64,000 bases of DNA from contig CAVQCX010000008.1 of NCBI GenBank assembly GCA_963711095.1, forward strand, positions 1 to 64,000, in the 5' to 3' direction. This document shows, one piece after another, positions 34,518-44,306 of the stretch (position 1 is its first letter; every line of letters starts with the position of its first letter). The notes beneath the pieces are model-generated. The model was not told where the DNA came from. It saw only the letters and a program-made list of their open reading frames with translations, and made no database searches. The position numbers and the translations under genes were made by a program. Source of the stretch: CAVQCX01 sp963711095 (GTDB lineage Bacteria; Pseudomonadota; Gammaproteobacteria; Chromatiales; Chromatiaceae).

Positions 34518-35819
34518 GTGCAGCCACCCCAGCGCACGGCGCTATACACCGTGAGGGAACGAAGAGCGCTGCTGCTCCATACCCTCGGAGGCGCCCTGAC
34601 CGGGGCGCTGGCGGGGCTCGTGGTGCTGGCCTTCCGCTGGGTCATTGAGGAGGGGCAGAGCAGCTTCCTGCCCGGCGCCCGGGTGGGAGGCTACGAGGAG
34701 CTACCCGCCTGGGCAGTGCTCGCCCTGCCGCTCGGGGGCGGGCTGGTGCTCGGACTGGCGTTCGAGCGCCTGCCCCCTGCCCTGCGCGAAGTGGGCATAG
34801 TGCACGTCCTACGCCGCCTGCGCGGCGCCCCTCCCCAGACGCAGCTGCCCCCGGGCAACGCCCTGGTCCAGTTCCTCGCCGGGGCCTTCGCCATCTGCTG
34901 CGGCCACTCAGTCGACCGCGAGGGTCCGGGCGTGCATCTGGGTGCGGCCGTGGGCGATCTGCTGGCGCGCCGCGGCATCGGCCTCGGGGGGCCGGACACC
35001 CTGGTGGCCTGCGGCGCCGCAGCCTCTATCGCCGCGGCCTTCGACACGCCACTCGCGGGCGTGGTGTTCGTGATCGAGGTGCTCGGGGTGCGCTATCAGG
35101 TGGAGCGCTTCATCCCGGTGGTCACCGCGGCGGTCTGCGGGGCCATCTGCAGCCGCCTCACATACGGCGCCGCCCCCGCCTTCGCCCTGACGGGGCTCGG
35201 CATGGGCTCGCTGCATGACCTGCTGCTGCTGGCCCTGCTCGGGCTGCTCACCGGGGTGATGGCCGCCCTGTTCGTCAGCGCCACCGGCCGCTTCGCGCTG
35301 CTTGGCCGCAGCTGGCGGCCGCTCTGGAGCTTCACCTGCGCCGGGCTGGTGACCGGTCTGATCGGACTGGTCTATCCCCAGGTGCTCGGGGTCAGCTACG
35401 ACACCCTCAATGCCATCCTCGCCAACCGGCTGGGCGCCGGCCTGCTGGCCGGGCTGATCCTCGGCAAGCTGCTCGCCACCGCCCTGTCCGTGGGCATGCG
35501 CGTGCCCGGCGGTCTGATCGGACCGTCCCTGGTGCTGGGCGGCGCGGCCGGCGGGCTGCTCGGGGTGCTGGCCCCCCACTGGGTGCCCTTCACCCTCGCC
35601 TCGGAGCGCTTCTACGCCGTGGTCGGCATGGCGTCCATGATGGGCGCGGTGCTCAAGGCACCGCTGGCGGCGCTGCTCGCCCTGCTGGAGCTCACCGGCA
35701 ATCCCGAGATCATCCTGCCCGGGATGACCGCCGTGGTGACCGCCGATCTGGCCGCGCGTCAGTGGCTGGGACGGGAGTCGGTGTTCGAGCATCTGGTCCG
35801 TCTCGCCGGGCGGGACTGA
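34518..35819 (+). CDS. ClC-family chloride channel/transporter
   Basis: A 433-aa polytopic ClC protein with about ten or more hydrophobic helices. Selectivity motifs are altered from the textbook: the first is CGHSVDREGPGVHLG (GxEGP type) and the later one is RVPGGLIGPSLVLGG in place of GGxFxP; a Tyr or Ser at the central site is not obvious. No CBS domains follow. It could be a H+/Cl- or F-/anion antiporter. It is a monocistronic gene in ~260 bp upstream and 600 bp downstream gene-free DNA. Confidence 0.75.
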   Translation: MQPPQRTALYTVRERRALLLHTLGGALTGALAGLVVLAFRWVIEEGQSSFLPGARVGGYEELPAWAVLALPLGGGLVLGLAFERLPPALREVGIVHVLRRLRGAPPQTQLPPGNALVQFLAGAFAICCGHSVDREGPGVHLGAAVGDLLARRGIGLGGPDTLVACGAAASIAAAFDTPLAGVVFVIEVLGVRYQVERFIPVVTAAVCGAICSRLTYGAAPAFALTGLGMGSLHDLLLLALLGLLTGVMAALFVSATGRFALLGRSWRPLWSFTCAGLVTGLIGLVYPQVLGVSYDTLNAILANRLGAGLLAGLILGKLLATALSVGMRVPGGLIGPSLVLGGAAGGLLGVLAPHWVPFTLASERFYAVVGMASMMGAVLKAPLAALLALLELTGNPEIILPGMTAVVTADLAARQWLGRESVFEHLVRLAGRD

Positions 35820-36433
35820 GGCCCTGACCGAGCCCGCCCCGACAACGCCCCTGCCCGGTCCGGGCTCCCAGTCGATACCATAGGTGATTCCGACTCCCGA
35901 GTCCCTCCGCCCCCGTCCCCGCTTGTTACACCTGTCCAGGGGTGCCCACACGCTGGTGGACCGAGACCCGGGTCTCCCCGTGAAGCGGGCCATCACGTAG
36001 AAGGCTGGCACTCCCGACGCCCGCCCTCGCCGGAGGGTCGGCGAACGCATTGCAGGGATAGTAGTGCATCACAGATCCAGGAACGACCAGAGTCGAGTCG
36101 AACCGATAAGGCCTAGTTCTGTGATCTCCGTCGCTACCGCGCGCGGGGTGCATTGCTAATAGTACTCATACGGAAATCGCCAGGAGGCCTGGACATGGAT
36201 CGGTTCCGCAATGTGCGTACCCCTCTCGCTACATCCAAACATCGGAAAGATTCCGAGCCCAACGCCGTTGTTCGAAGATCCGGTATCTCTCCGAGCATCT
36301 CCATCAGGGACTGCGCTTGCCGCTGTCTGATCGTTCCCGCATGAGCAGATGGGCGCGTTCGCCTTATCCCCCGCTGCCGATTTCAAGGGGGTCGTGATCT
36401 GTATCCATGGTAGTTTTGCGGAAGGAGTGAAGA
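35820..36433. other. Gene-free stretch before the large protease-vWA gene
   Basis: No supported gene is seen. The last bases contain the SD (GGAAGGAG) of the next gene. A small open frame that would begin at 36349 is not supported by composition. The stretch is slightly less GC-rich than the flanks, suggesting an acquired segment. Confidence 0.4.
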
Positions 36434-39400
36434 ATGTCACATCTTTGCGGCTGGGTGGTAAATGTAGCGCCCTCAATACATATCGGTCCCGACGGTCCGA
36501 CGCCTGCGACCGGGCCAAATACCTGGCAGCACGATCTTGTCTATCCTTCCACGGGCACGAAGTTCATCGTGCTGCACTTCATGAATGTCACCCTGACGGC
36601 CGGTAGCAAGCTGGAGGTGGAACTGGGTTATGGCAAGGACGTGTTCACGGCTGCCGATGGCGGCTCGTTCTGGACGCGACCGGTCAACATCCACAAGTTG
36701 CCTGGCGGAACTATCCCGGTTCGCTACATCACAGCCGCGGCGACCAGCGGCGGGGTCTTTCTGGATCGCTACGCACGCGGGCAGAGCCTGCAAAGCGTCG
36801 AGCCTGGTTTCGACAGCATCACCAACTGCGACCCGTTCTTACCAGGCCCATGGTACGAGCCTGATTTCCCGCATATTTCCGGATCGACGGCGCCGAAATA
36901 CGAGCCGTTCTGGATCTGCGACAAGAGCAACCCACCGGTGTGGCAAAACGCCCGATGTGCGCCGGATGGGACCGTCCCGCGGGACGTGTCGCGAAGCGTA
37001 GGGATGATCCTGTCGATTCACGAGGCGGATGGGGATCATCCGAATCCCTATGTCAGCACCTGTTCGGTGACGCTGATTGACTCTGATCTCGTGGCGCTGG
37101 CGGCCCATTGTATCGCGGACCATCCGTTCTCGGTTCCGGCGAGCTCGGTTACATTCGACTACGAAGTCAATTGCGACGGATCGCTGGTCCCCGCCTACGA
37201 CGCGGTCTTTTACAAGGTGACCCGCCTGGTCAAATACCGTTATTCCGATGGGAGGGACTACGCTATCCTTCAGCTGCGCGGTGCGCCGCCGCTCTCGCCG
37301 GTACCCGTGCGCAACGGCGCTCCAGCAGTGGGAGAGCCGGTGTTTGGCGTGCACCACCCCAACGGCGCGGTGAAGAAGATTTCGCCATCCGGCGGCGGAA
37401 CCGTCCCGGTGCAGACGACAGGGAGCCGGATCGGCGTGAATGTCGACGTCGCCGGGGGCAGTTCAGGCTCGGGTCTTTTCGACATGTCTGGACGGCTGCT
37501 CGGCGTTCTGTCGAACGGCGCTGGGTGCGGCGTCGACTATTCCTCGGGCGCTCTCATGCTGAATGATCCAATCGATATACCCAACCCGCCGACCGAACGC
37601 GCGGTCATGTTGGTGGTGGATCGCTCGGGTAGCATGAGCGAGGCTGCCGGCAGTGGTGGCGTGAAGATAGACGAAGCGCGTGATGCCGCTGAGCTGTTCA
37701 TCTCGATGATACGGGCGTCGATGGGCAACGAGGCCGGGATTGTCTCATTTGCAAGCGATGCCAGCTCACCGGTGGATTTTCCCATTGAGCTGCTGACCGA
37801 GGGAAGCAGGGGCGACATGCTGGGCGTGCTGCCGGGCATAGGGCCCGGCGGCCGCACGAGCATCGGTGACGGGCTTGCCGCGGCTCGCAATCAGCTCAAC
37901 ACGACCTCAGGGCTGCCCCGCTCGATCCTTCTGCTCACGGATGGGATGGAGAACGAGCCGCAGGCCATCCAGGATGTGGGCGGACTGGGGGCCACCGAGA
38001 TTACGGCGATCGGATTCGGCACAGAAAGCAACCTCGACGGGCCGCGACTCACCGACCTGGCCCAGACTCATGGCGGGTACTACAAACGCGCGGGCACGGG
38101 CTTGGAACTGCGGAAGTTTTTTGCGCTCGCCTTCGGCGACATCTTCGAAGCGGGCGCGCTGGCCGACCCCCAACTGCACCTGGCGGAGACGATGAGGCAT
38201 GGACCCTGGGCTCCTTTCCATGTCTGCGGCGAAGAGGCGATGACGGTTGTCGTAGGCTGGGACAATTCCGCAGTGCTGCTGTTGCTGGAGGTCAGAGCGC
38301 CCAGTGGGCAGGTATTGGACCTGTCCGCAGGCGGGATCGAAACCGACTCGGGGACGACTTGGCGGTTCGCGCGCATTCCTTTGCCCCAGAACGGTGAGCG
38401 CAACGGCATTTGGACGGCCCGGGTGCTGCGCCCGAGGGGCTCCGACAGCGAGTTTCCGCCACCCACGCTAGCTGTCGAATACTTCATCAACGTTATCGCC
38501 CGCGGGGGTCCCAGCCTTCGGCCGTATCAGCAGCGCCGGCGGCTCTATACCGGCGATATCCTTCATCCCAAGGTGATCTTCCAGTACGCCGACGAGACGG
38601 TGCCACCGGGGGGCGACGTCACGCTCACGGTGCGCCGCCCCAACGTCAGCGTGGGAACGATCCTCTCCCGGGTCGGCCTCGGCGCTCCGCGGGTCGTAAA
38701 TGGCGACGTCATCCCGGCCCGTCAGGCGACTCTGTCCGCGATCGAAGCCGACACCGGCGCGCCCGTTACAGCTTATGTCGATGAAACCCACGCCATGTCG
38801 AGCAGCGGCTCAGCGGCCGAAACGTTCAGGGCGGCCGGCATCTTCGGCGCTCGGTTGGCGGATGCGCTGGTGGTCGAGGGGACGTACACCTTCCACGCCA
38901 AGGCGCAGCTCCATATCGACGGCTGCACGCTAACCCGCGAGGTGCAGTGGAGCCACCATGTAGGGGTCGGGATCGACCCGGGTGCGACGGTCGTGACAGT
39001 CACCCCAAGCGGAGACAGCGGCGTCCTCGTGACGTTCGTTCCCCAGGACCGCTACGGCAATCTCGTAGGCCCGGGAGCCGGCGACGGAATGGAGGTGGAG
39101 CCCGTTCCCGGCTGCACCCCTTCGGGCGGGCTCGTCGATCTGGGGGACGGGAGGTATCAGCAAAAGCTCGACTGCGATCCGGACGGAGAAGACATGCCGG
39201 GCGTGGTGGTGACGCAGCCCGGACGCGACCCCGTGGCTCTAGTCCCGCCGGTGCGGACTCGAACGATATACCGCTATCCGGTGCAACTGCATTGCGGCGT
39301 TCAGGAGGATTGTCCCTGCGAGTGCGCCTCGCTGCTGCCGGGTCGGTATGCAACGTCGATCAGCATCTTCAACGGCACCGAGAAACCGGTGCAGGTGGCT

Positions 39401-39844
39401 CAGTCGGTGGTGCCCACGACCCTGGCCGGGGCGAAAACGGGAAGTTGGCCCGAGACTGCCGGCATCCGGGCGCGGGAGCGGAGCGAGATCGGCAGTATGG
39501 AAACCGTCGTGGTCGATTGCTGCACTGTGTCACGGCTTCTGCTGGGCGCTGAGCCGCAGGGCCCGCAGCCCCTGACCATGGCGACGGTTCTGATTGAAAG
39601 CCCGCAGCCGCTGCACGTTACGGCGACCTACGTTATGGTCACTGGGAACGCAGCAGGGTCCTCGATCGATGTCGACGTCGTCGAACCTCAGCGCCAAGTC
39701 CTGCGCGAGCCCGTGAAGCGCCCCGTTCTTCATGCGCGCGTCGCCCTGCCCGAGCCGGGGTTTGCGCCACCTCCGCGCCCGCAGGATTACCAGAAGCCCA
39801 GCGAAACTAAGGGTCACGGGCGGAAGCCGACGCCAAAGAAATAG
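36434..39844 (+). CDS. Large multi-domain protein: trypsin-like protease plus von Willebrand A domain
   Basis: A 1136-aa protein. Residues ~1-150 form an unknown beta-rich domain. Residues ~185-380 are a trypsin-like serine protease with the triad His225 (ALAAHC), Asp275 (GRDYAIL) and Ser344 (GGSSGSGLF). Residues ~390-560 are a von Willebrand A domain with an intact metal site (VVDRSGSMSE, GRTSIGDGL, LLTDGMEN). Beta-sandwich-like domains follow (GDVTLTVRRPNVSVGT) and a C-terminal cysteine cluster (CGVQEDCPCECASL). No signal peptide is seen at the chosen ATG, which has a good SD. It stands alone. It may cleave target proteins or sense peptides, possibly a secreted or conflict-type effector; this is inference. 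Confidence 0.75.
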   Translation: MSHLCGWVVNVAPSIHIGPDGPTPATGPNTWQHDLVYPSTGTKFIVLHFMNVTLTAGSKLEVELGYGKDVFTAADGGSFWTRPVNIHKLPGGTIPVRYITAAATSGGVFLDRYARGQSLQSVEPGFDSITNCDPFLPGPWYEPDFPHISGSTAPKYEPFWICDKSNPPVWQNARCAPDGTVPRDVSRSVGMILSIHEADGDHPNPYVSTCSVTLIDSDLVALAAHCIADHPFSVPASSVTFDYEVNCDGSLVPAYDAVFYKVTRLVKYRYSDGRDYAILQLRGAPPLSPVPVRNGAPAVGEPVFGVHHPNGAVKKISPSGGGTVPVQTTGSRIGVNVDVAGGSSGSGLFDMSGRLLGVLSNGAGCGVDYSSGALMLNDPIDIPNPPTERAVMLVVDRSGSMSEAAGSGGVKIDEARDAAELFISMIRASMGNEAGIVSFASDASSPVDFPIELLTEGSRGDMLGVLPGIGPGGRTSIGDGLAAARNQLNTTSGLPRSILLLTDGMENEPQAIQDVGGLGATEITAIGFGTESNLDGPRLTDLAQTHGGYYKRAGTGLELRKFFALAFGDIFEAGALADPQLHLAETMRHGPWAPFHVCGEEAMTVVVGWDNSAVLLLLEVRAPSGQVLDLSAGGIETDSGTTWRFARIPLPQNGERNGIWTARVLRPRGSDSEFPPPTLAVEYFINVIARGGPSLRPYQQRRRLYTGDILHPKVIFQYADETVPPGGDVTLTVRRPNVSVGTILSRVGLGAPRVVNGDVIPARQATLSAIEADTGAPVTAYVDETHAMSSSGSAAETFRAAGIFGARLADALVVEGTYTFHAKAQLHIDGCTLTREVQWSHHVGVGIDPGATVVTVTPSGDSGVLVTFVPQDRYGNLVGPGAGDGMEVEPVPGCTPSGGLVDLGDGRYQQKLDCDPDGEDMPGVVVTQPGRDPVALVPPVRTRTIYRYPVQLHCGVQEDCPCECASLLPGRYATSISIFNGTEKPVQVAQSVVPTTLAGAKTGSWPETAGIRARERSEIGSMETVVVDCCTVSRLLLGAEPQGPQPLTMATVLIESPQPLHVTATYVMVTGNAAGSSIDVDVVEPQRQVLREPVKRPVLHARVALPEPGFAPPPRPQDYQKPSETKGHGRKPTPKK

Positions 39845-40230
39845 GGAAAGTCGCCGGGTTTGACGCACACGCTCGGATTCCACGCCAGCGGAGAAAGTCC
39901 GAAAGTGGTACCGGCTGGTCCGGAAAGAATTGGGTCGCGTCGGCCGCTCGGCGAAACCCTCGTCAACCGCGGGAATTCCTCTGCAGCTCCGCAGAGCCAG
40001 ACCGAAGACTGAGGACAACAAGCGTGGCGGGCGCCGAGGGCCTCTTCGTCCTGGAGCCGCCCAAGACGAGAGCGACGGGAGTGGCGTTTCGGGGATGATG
40101 GTCCTCCCCTCTGAGGCAGGTACGATACGCTGAGCTAGTCCCACCAGCTGACGGTCATGGGTGGATGAGCCGGACAGGTTTCATTCGGCTCACCGAATCC
40201 TTGCAGCCCGGGCCCGAGGAGAGACTCGGA
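39845..40230. other. Gene-free stretch
   Basis: No gene or clear terminator is visible between the large plus-strand gene and the convergent minus-strand symporter gene. Confidence 0.4.
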
Positions 40231-41718
40231 TCAGACGCCCATCCCGTCGTCAGCGGTGATCGGCTGCGCGAATTTTCGCCAGGTAAGAACCACGAGCAGA
40301 TTTGCCATCGCACCCCAAAGCCCCGCATGAATCCCCAATGGCCGTTCTGGTAGATTCAGGCCAAAGTCGTCCGAGAATATCAGGGTGACGGTCACCAATA
40401 CGCCAATGGAGAGCCCGGTGAGCAGGACGTTGGCGCTGGGGCGTTGTTGGGCGATGCCAAGCAGGATCGCCGGGGCGGCCTGGATCAGCAACTCCAGCTT
40501 CAATTGGGTGAGCTTCCAGATGGTCTGTGGCAGGTCGATGGCCAGGATGACCAGGCCGGCCATGAGCAGCCAGGAGAAGAGCTTGCCGACGTTGGTCAGT
40601 CGGTGTTGGCTGGCGTCCGGGCGAAGGGGGCGGTAGATGTCCTGGGTGACGATCGACGAGATGCTCAGCAGCGCCGAGTCCACGGTAGACATGATCGCGG
40701 CGATCACAGCAGCGACGAAGATGACGAACAGGAACGCCAACTCGGGGTAGGCCATCTGCAAATGCCCGATCACGCGCAGGCTGACGCTTTCGCTTTCGAG
40801 CTTGGTCAGCTCAGGAAAGATGGCGGCACCGCTGAGGCCGACGATCACTGCGAACAGGGTCGTGACCAGGGGCATAAATACCAGCAGCTGCAGAGCGCGG
40901 CGCAATACTCGCGCATCACGCGCCGCGAAAATGCGTTGCAGGGCCTGTGGGTAAACGGCCGCGCCGAAGGCTACCAGCAGCGTCACGCTCGCCCACCGAA
41001 TTTGGGCGTTAAGGTCGGGTGCCTGCCAGAATTCCGGGCGGTTGGCTTTCAGATCGTCGATCAGGTCGACGAAGCCGTTCGAGTAGTAAGCCAGCGCGGC
41101 GACGACCAGCAGCCCGCCCAGGAACAGCAGCACGCCTTGAATGGCGTCTGTCCAGGCCACGCTTCGCATACCGCCCAGGGTTTCGTACACCACCATGATT
41201 GAGGCCAGGGCGATGACGCCGGTGGAAAAGGACACCGCTCCGTGGGTGGCCAGCTCGACCACGAATCCGATCGCCTTCAAGTTCGTGATGATATAGGTCG
41301 ATAATGTGATCAGGAAGATCAGGTTCAGCGCCCTTACCAGCGTGGGCGAGCCATATCGGTCTGCGATGTAATCGCCGGGGGTGATATAGCTGTGGGTGCG
41401 TGAGAGCCTATGAAGCCGCGGCGCAAACAGCCAGTACACCGCGACTATGCCCATCATGAAGGTGACGCTGACGAGAAACCCGAAGCCGCTGCGATAAGCG
41501 GCGCCGGCGAAGCCGAGCAGGTTGTTGCCGCTGTACTGGGTGGCGTAAAGCGTAAAGAACAACACGGGCAGGCCGAGCGAATGCCCAGCCAGGTAAAAAT
41601 CTTGCAGGCTGCGCTCCCGGCTGGCCACGCGGCCCCACCAGCCGACCGCCAGCAACAGCAGTAGATAAACGGCGACGAAGATCAGCCCTGCGGCATCCAG
41701 CAGCGTCCCGCCTTTCAT
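40231..41718 (-). CDS. Sodium:solute symporter (SSS family)
   Basis: A 495-aa membrane transporter with ~13 hydrophobic helices. Family landmarks include FYLAGHSLGLPVLFFTLYAT, the GNNLLGFAGAAYRSGFG helix and SYITPGDYIADRYGSPTLVR. The Na+ site cannot be judged with certainty. Substrates of the family include proline, pantothenate, acetate and sialic acid. The ATG at 41718 overlaps the stop of a 57-aa membrane protein (ATGA), typical of SSS transporters with a tiny DUF3311-like partner. Confidence 0.85.
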   Translation of the reverse strand: MKGGTLLDAAGLIFVAVYLLLLLAVGWWGRVASRERSLQDFYLAGHSLGLPVLFFTLYATQYSGNNLLGFAGAAYRSGFGFLVSVTFMMGIVAVYWLFAPRLHRLSRTHSYITPGDYIADRYGSPTLVRALNLIFLITLSTYIITNLKAIGFVVELATHGAVSFSTGVIALASIMVVYETLGGMRSVAWTDAIQGVLLFLGGLLVVAALAYYSNGFVDLIDDLKANRPEFWQAPDLNAQIRWASVTLLVAFGAAVYPQALQRIFAARDARVLRRALQLLVFMPLVTTLFAVIVGLSGAAIFPELTKLESESVSLRVIGHLQMAYPELAFLFVIFVAAVIAAIMSTVDSALLSISSIVTQDIYRPLRPDASQHRLTNVGKLFSWLLMAGLVILAIDLPQTIWKLTQLKLELLIQAAPAILLGIAQQRPSANVLLTGLSIGVLVTVTLIFSDDFGLNLPERPLGIHAGLWGAMANLLVVLTWRKFAQPITADDGMGV

Positions 41719-41888
41719 TCGTCGCCCCAGTATCTTTGCAACAGCAGCGCGACCAGCACGGCAAACACCACCGACCCCGCGAGCAGTTGCCACACCCAGC
41801 CCGGCAGCCCTGCCAACTCCGCCGGCCATAGACCGGGGAAAGGCGCAGTCAGTATCAACAGCAGGATTACGATCGCGACACGTGCCAT
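41715..41888 (-). CDS. Small membrane partner of the symporter (DUF3311-like)
   Basis: A 57-aa protein of two hydrophobic helices (MARVAIVILLLILTAPFPGL and WVWQLLAGSVVFAVLVALLL) separated by a short turn and ending in RYWGDE. Its stop overlaps the symporter start by 4 bp. SSS transporters such as PanF and similar often have such a gene directly upstream. It is too short for most gene finders. Confidence 0.7.
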   Translation of the reverse strand: MARVAIVILLLILTAPFPGLWPAELAGLPGWVWQLLAGSVVFAVLVALLLQRYWGDE

Positions 41889-42059
41889 GGGCTGAGCGTG
41901 AGAGAGGTGGAGATCAGATCGGGCTCGGTGCTCGTCAGTTTGTCAAAGCGGCGTACGGTAGCAACCCCCGGTTGTAGATATCCCTCGTACCGTACCAGCA
42001 AACTGGGCGGAAAGCATGCCCGTCGGCACCTATCGGCTTCCGTCTGGAAGACGATGCCC

Positions 42060-42380
42060 CTACTCCGGCCAACGCCGCATTTTGAATGACTCCACAATGA
42101 AGTCGATCAACAGGCGACCCTTGGGGGAGACATGCCTGCTTGTTGGATAGATTGCATAGATGCCCATCTCGATCGACCGATAGTCGGCCAGCAGCTCGAC
42201 GAGCCGCCCCCCTGACTGTCAGCTCCTACAAAAAAGCTCGGCCGCAACACTATGTCCTGATGCTGCAATGCGCCCACGCGGCAGGTGTCTCCGTTGCTGG
42301 TGCGGATGCAGGGTTGCACTCTTGCCGCGACGTGGCCTTCGGGCCCTTCGAACCACTACCTACAGGGGTCAGCGCCGTTT
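42060..42380 (-). pseudogene. LysR-type regulator, C-terminal remnant
   Basis: Two frames together give the C-terminal effector domain of a LysR regulator: RTSNGDTCRVGALQHQDIVL continues, after a frameshift near 42200-42220, with RLVELLADYRSIEMGIYAIY, then PTSRHVSPKGRLLIDFIVES, ending at 42060. The N-terminal helix-turn-helix and the rest are missing. It is a decayed gene with a shift and a deletion. Confidence 0.7.
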
Positions 42381-42443
42381 CAGGACACCATTCTAAGGGC
42401 TCTGACTTTCCTGATAGCCTCTCCCATGTGCTCAAACAGGAGG

Positions 42444-44306
42444 CTACCAGAGATGCTTATACCACTCAGCAAGCACCTCCTTGTCAACCATAAAATGGTC
42501 GCCATGAAAGACCTTTTGAGAAACACGCCCGTTTTCCTTTGCGCCCAAATCAACGCCGGTTAACATGCTCATGCGGGCATACTCGTAAGGCGACAGGCGT
42601 ATCCGCCCCACTTCCTCAAGCCGGAATCGGCTATCCAGCGCGTCTCGGTCTCGGTATATACGCTCCCTTGTCTCAGGATCCATACCGAAATTCTGTGCGA
42701 TTATGATGTTGTCAAAACTGTCTTCGTCCAGATGGTACTTGAAATAATCCGCCCGATCATTCACCCCCTCGAGTTGAGTTACGGGAAGCTTGTGAAGCAT
42801 GAATATCCACGGTTCATTTGTAACCAATAGATCGTCGCCTTTCGGCAAGGACGCGCAATAGTCCAAAATCCACTCTGTACGCTTTTTCCACAAATCAGAA
42901 TTGGTCCCCGATGTTCTCGCAAACGCTGGAAGAGAAAATACATAGGAAGAACATAGCAGACCCGCAACAATAGCCGACGCCGCCGCTTTCGATTGAAGCC
43001 GGCGCCCCACGACAAACGCGGTCGCCAACGAAAACCCCAGCATCAGTGGCAACACATAACGGCTCGACGATAGCTTCGTCAAATCGCCGGCATAGAAAAA
43101 TAGTACAATACAGAAATGCAATGTGATGCCGATGCAAAAAATCCCAACCACATCAATGGCGACTGCCTGGATCTGGCGCTCTCGCCGCACCCTCGCGAAT
43201 CCGACCAACATGAGAACAAGTGCGCCGACGCCGATTGCAGAAAAGATGAAATTAGAAGAACTATCTCGTCTCAGAGAGAACAAATATGCGATCGATGCGC
43301 CAAGATTCTTGAGAAAATTCAGTTTTCCAAAAGGCGGCGTATTGTTTCCGTGAAGCTCCCACCAATATTGATCATAGAAAGGCATTTGCAAATGAATGAC
43401 CAGGGGTACAAATAGAAGTGGAATAACCAATACGCCCCATGGAAGAACAATCCTGTGGCTCTTGTGCCATCCGATGAGCACAACAGCAACCGCAGGCAAT
43501 AGAAAAACGATCGACTCATAGCGAGTCTGCGAAAGAAGCAGAACAGACAAGCAGAACGCGACAATATTCCATGACCCAGGCGCTTCCAGATAACGGATTC
43601 CGAGCCACATTGATAGAAGCAGCATGAATACGTTCAGAATCTCAAAGCCGCCTCCTGTTGCATTCTGCGCAACAAGCGGAGTCAGCAGGAACATGCTCAC
43701 GCTTAGCAGAGCGGCTCTCTCATCAGAGACGGCTTTGGCGACATGGAAGAGTGCCAATGAGACAAGCGCGGTCAGCACGATATTTAGAAAGAAGACGTTG
43801 CCGATCCGGTATCCAAAGATATCGTGCACGAGCGACAATAACACGGAAAAGCCGATGGGGCGTTTATCAATACGACCGCCCAACAGCTCGTACCGCCCCA
43901 AAATCTCGTAGCCCAATGCGGGCACTTTGACTTCCCCATTATAGTGAATATTCATTGCTGTTGCCGACAGAATGACTTCATCATCGACAATCTTGAATCC
44001 AGCCGGCTCCCTGGTAACGGAGAACACGAATAGCAAGGCAAGCAGGCCATATATTAGAAAAGGAGTCTTGTTTCGTTGCGCTCCGGTCCGATCGCGCAGC
44101 AGTTTCCAAACCAGCAACAGCAACACTCCGATTTCTGCGGTAACGAGGAATGCCCCATATTCGGTTATCCAGACTAATGCGGTGGAATAAAGATCTCGCT
44201 GAAACGAGACCAAGACGGCAACAATCGAGATTACAACGAAGGTGGCCAGCCTGAATGCGGGTCCGGTATACCAACACGGGGCCGACGTTTCGACATGATT
44301 ATTCAC
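42444..44306 (-). CDS. Large membrane protein, glycosyltransferase family 39-like
   Basis: A 620-aa protein with ~11 hydrophobic helices and a soluble C-terminal ~170 residues. The N-terminal loop ends with FKIVDDEVILSATAMNIHYN, similar in position to the DE/DD motif of ArnT/PMT-type transferases that use a polyprenyl-phosphate sugar. DKRPIGFSVLLSLVHDIFGY matches the second loop of this group. It is AT-richer than its neighbours, suggesting horizontal acquisition. The acceptor and sugar are unknown. The start at 44306 follows GGAGGAGAG. Confidence 0.6.
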   Translation of the reverse strand: MNNHVETSAPCWYTGPAFRLATFVVISIVAVLVSFQRDLYSTALVWITEYGAFLVTAEIGVLLLLVWKLLRDRTGAQRNKTPFLIYGLLALLFVFSVTREPAGFKIVDDEVILSATAMNIHYNGEVKVPALGYEILGRYELLGGRIDKRPIGFSVLLSLVHDIFGYRIGNVFFLNIVLTALVSLALFHVAKAVSDERAALLSVSMFLLTPLVAQNATGGGFEILNVFMLLLSMWLGIRYLEAPGSWNIVAFCLSVLLLSQTRYESIVFLLPAVAVVLIGWHKSHRIVLPWGVLVIPLLFVPLVIHLQMPFYDQYWWELHGNNTPPFGKLNFLKNLGASIAYLFSLRRDSSSNFIFSAIGVGALVLMLVGFARVRRERQIQAVAIDVVGIFCIGITLHFCIVLFFYAGDLTKLSSSRYVLPLMLGFSLATAFVVGRRLQSKAAASAIVAGLLCSSYVFSLPAFARTSGTNSDLWKKRTEWILDYCASLPKGDDLLVTNEPWIFMLHKLPVTQLEGVNDRADYFKYHLDEDSFDNIIIAQNFGMDPETRERIYRDRDALDSRFRLEEVGRIRLSPYEYARMSMLTGVDLGAKENGRVSQKVFHGDHFMVDKEVLAEWYKHLW

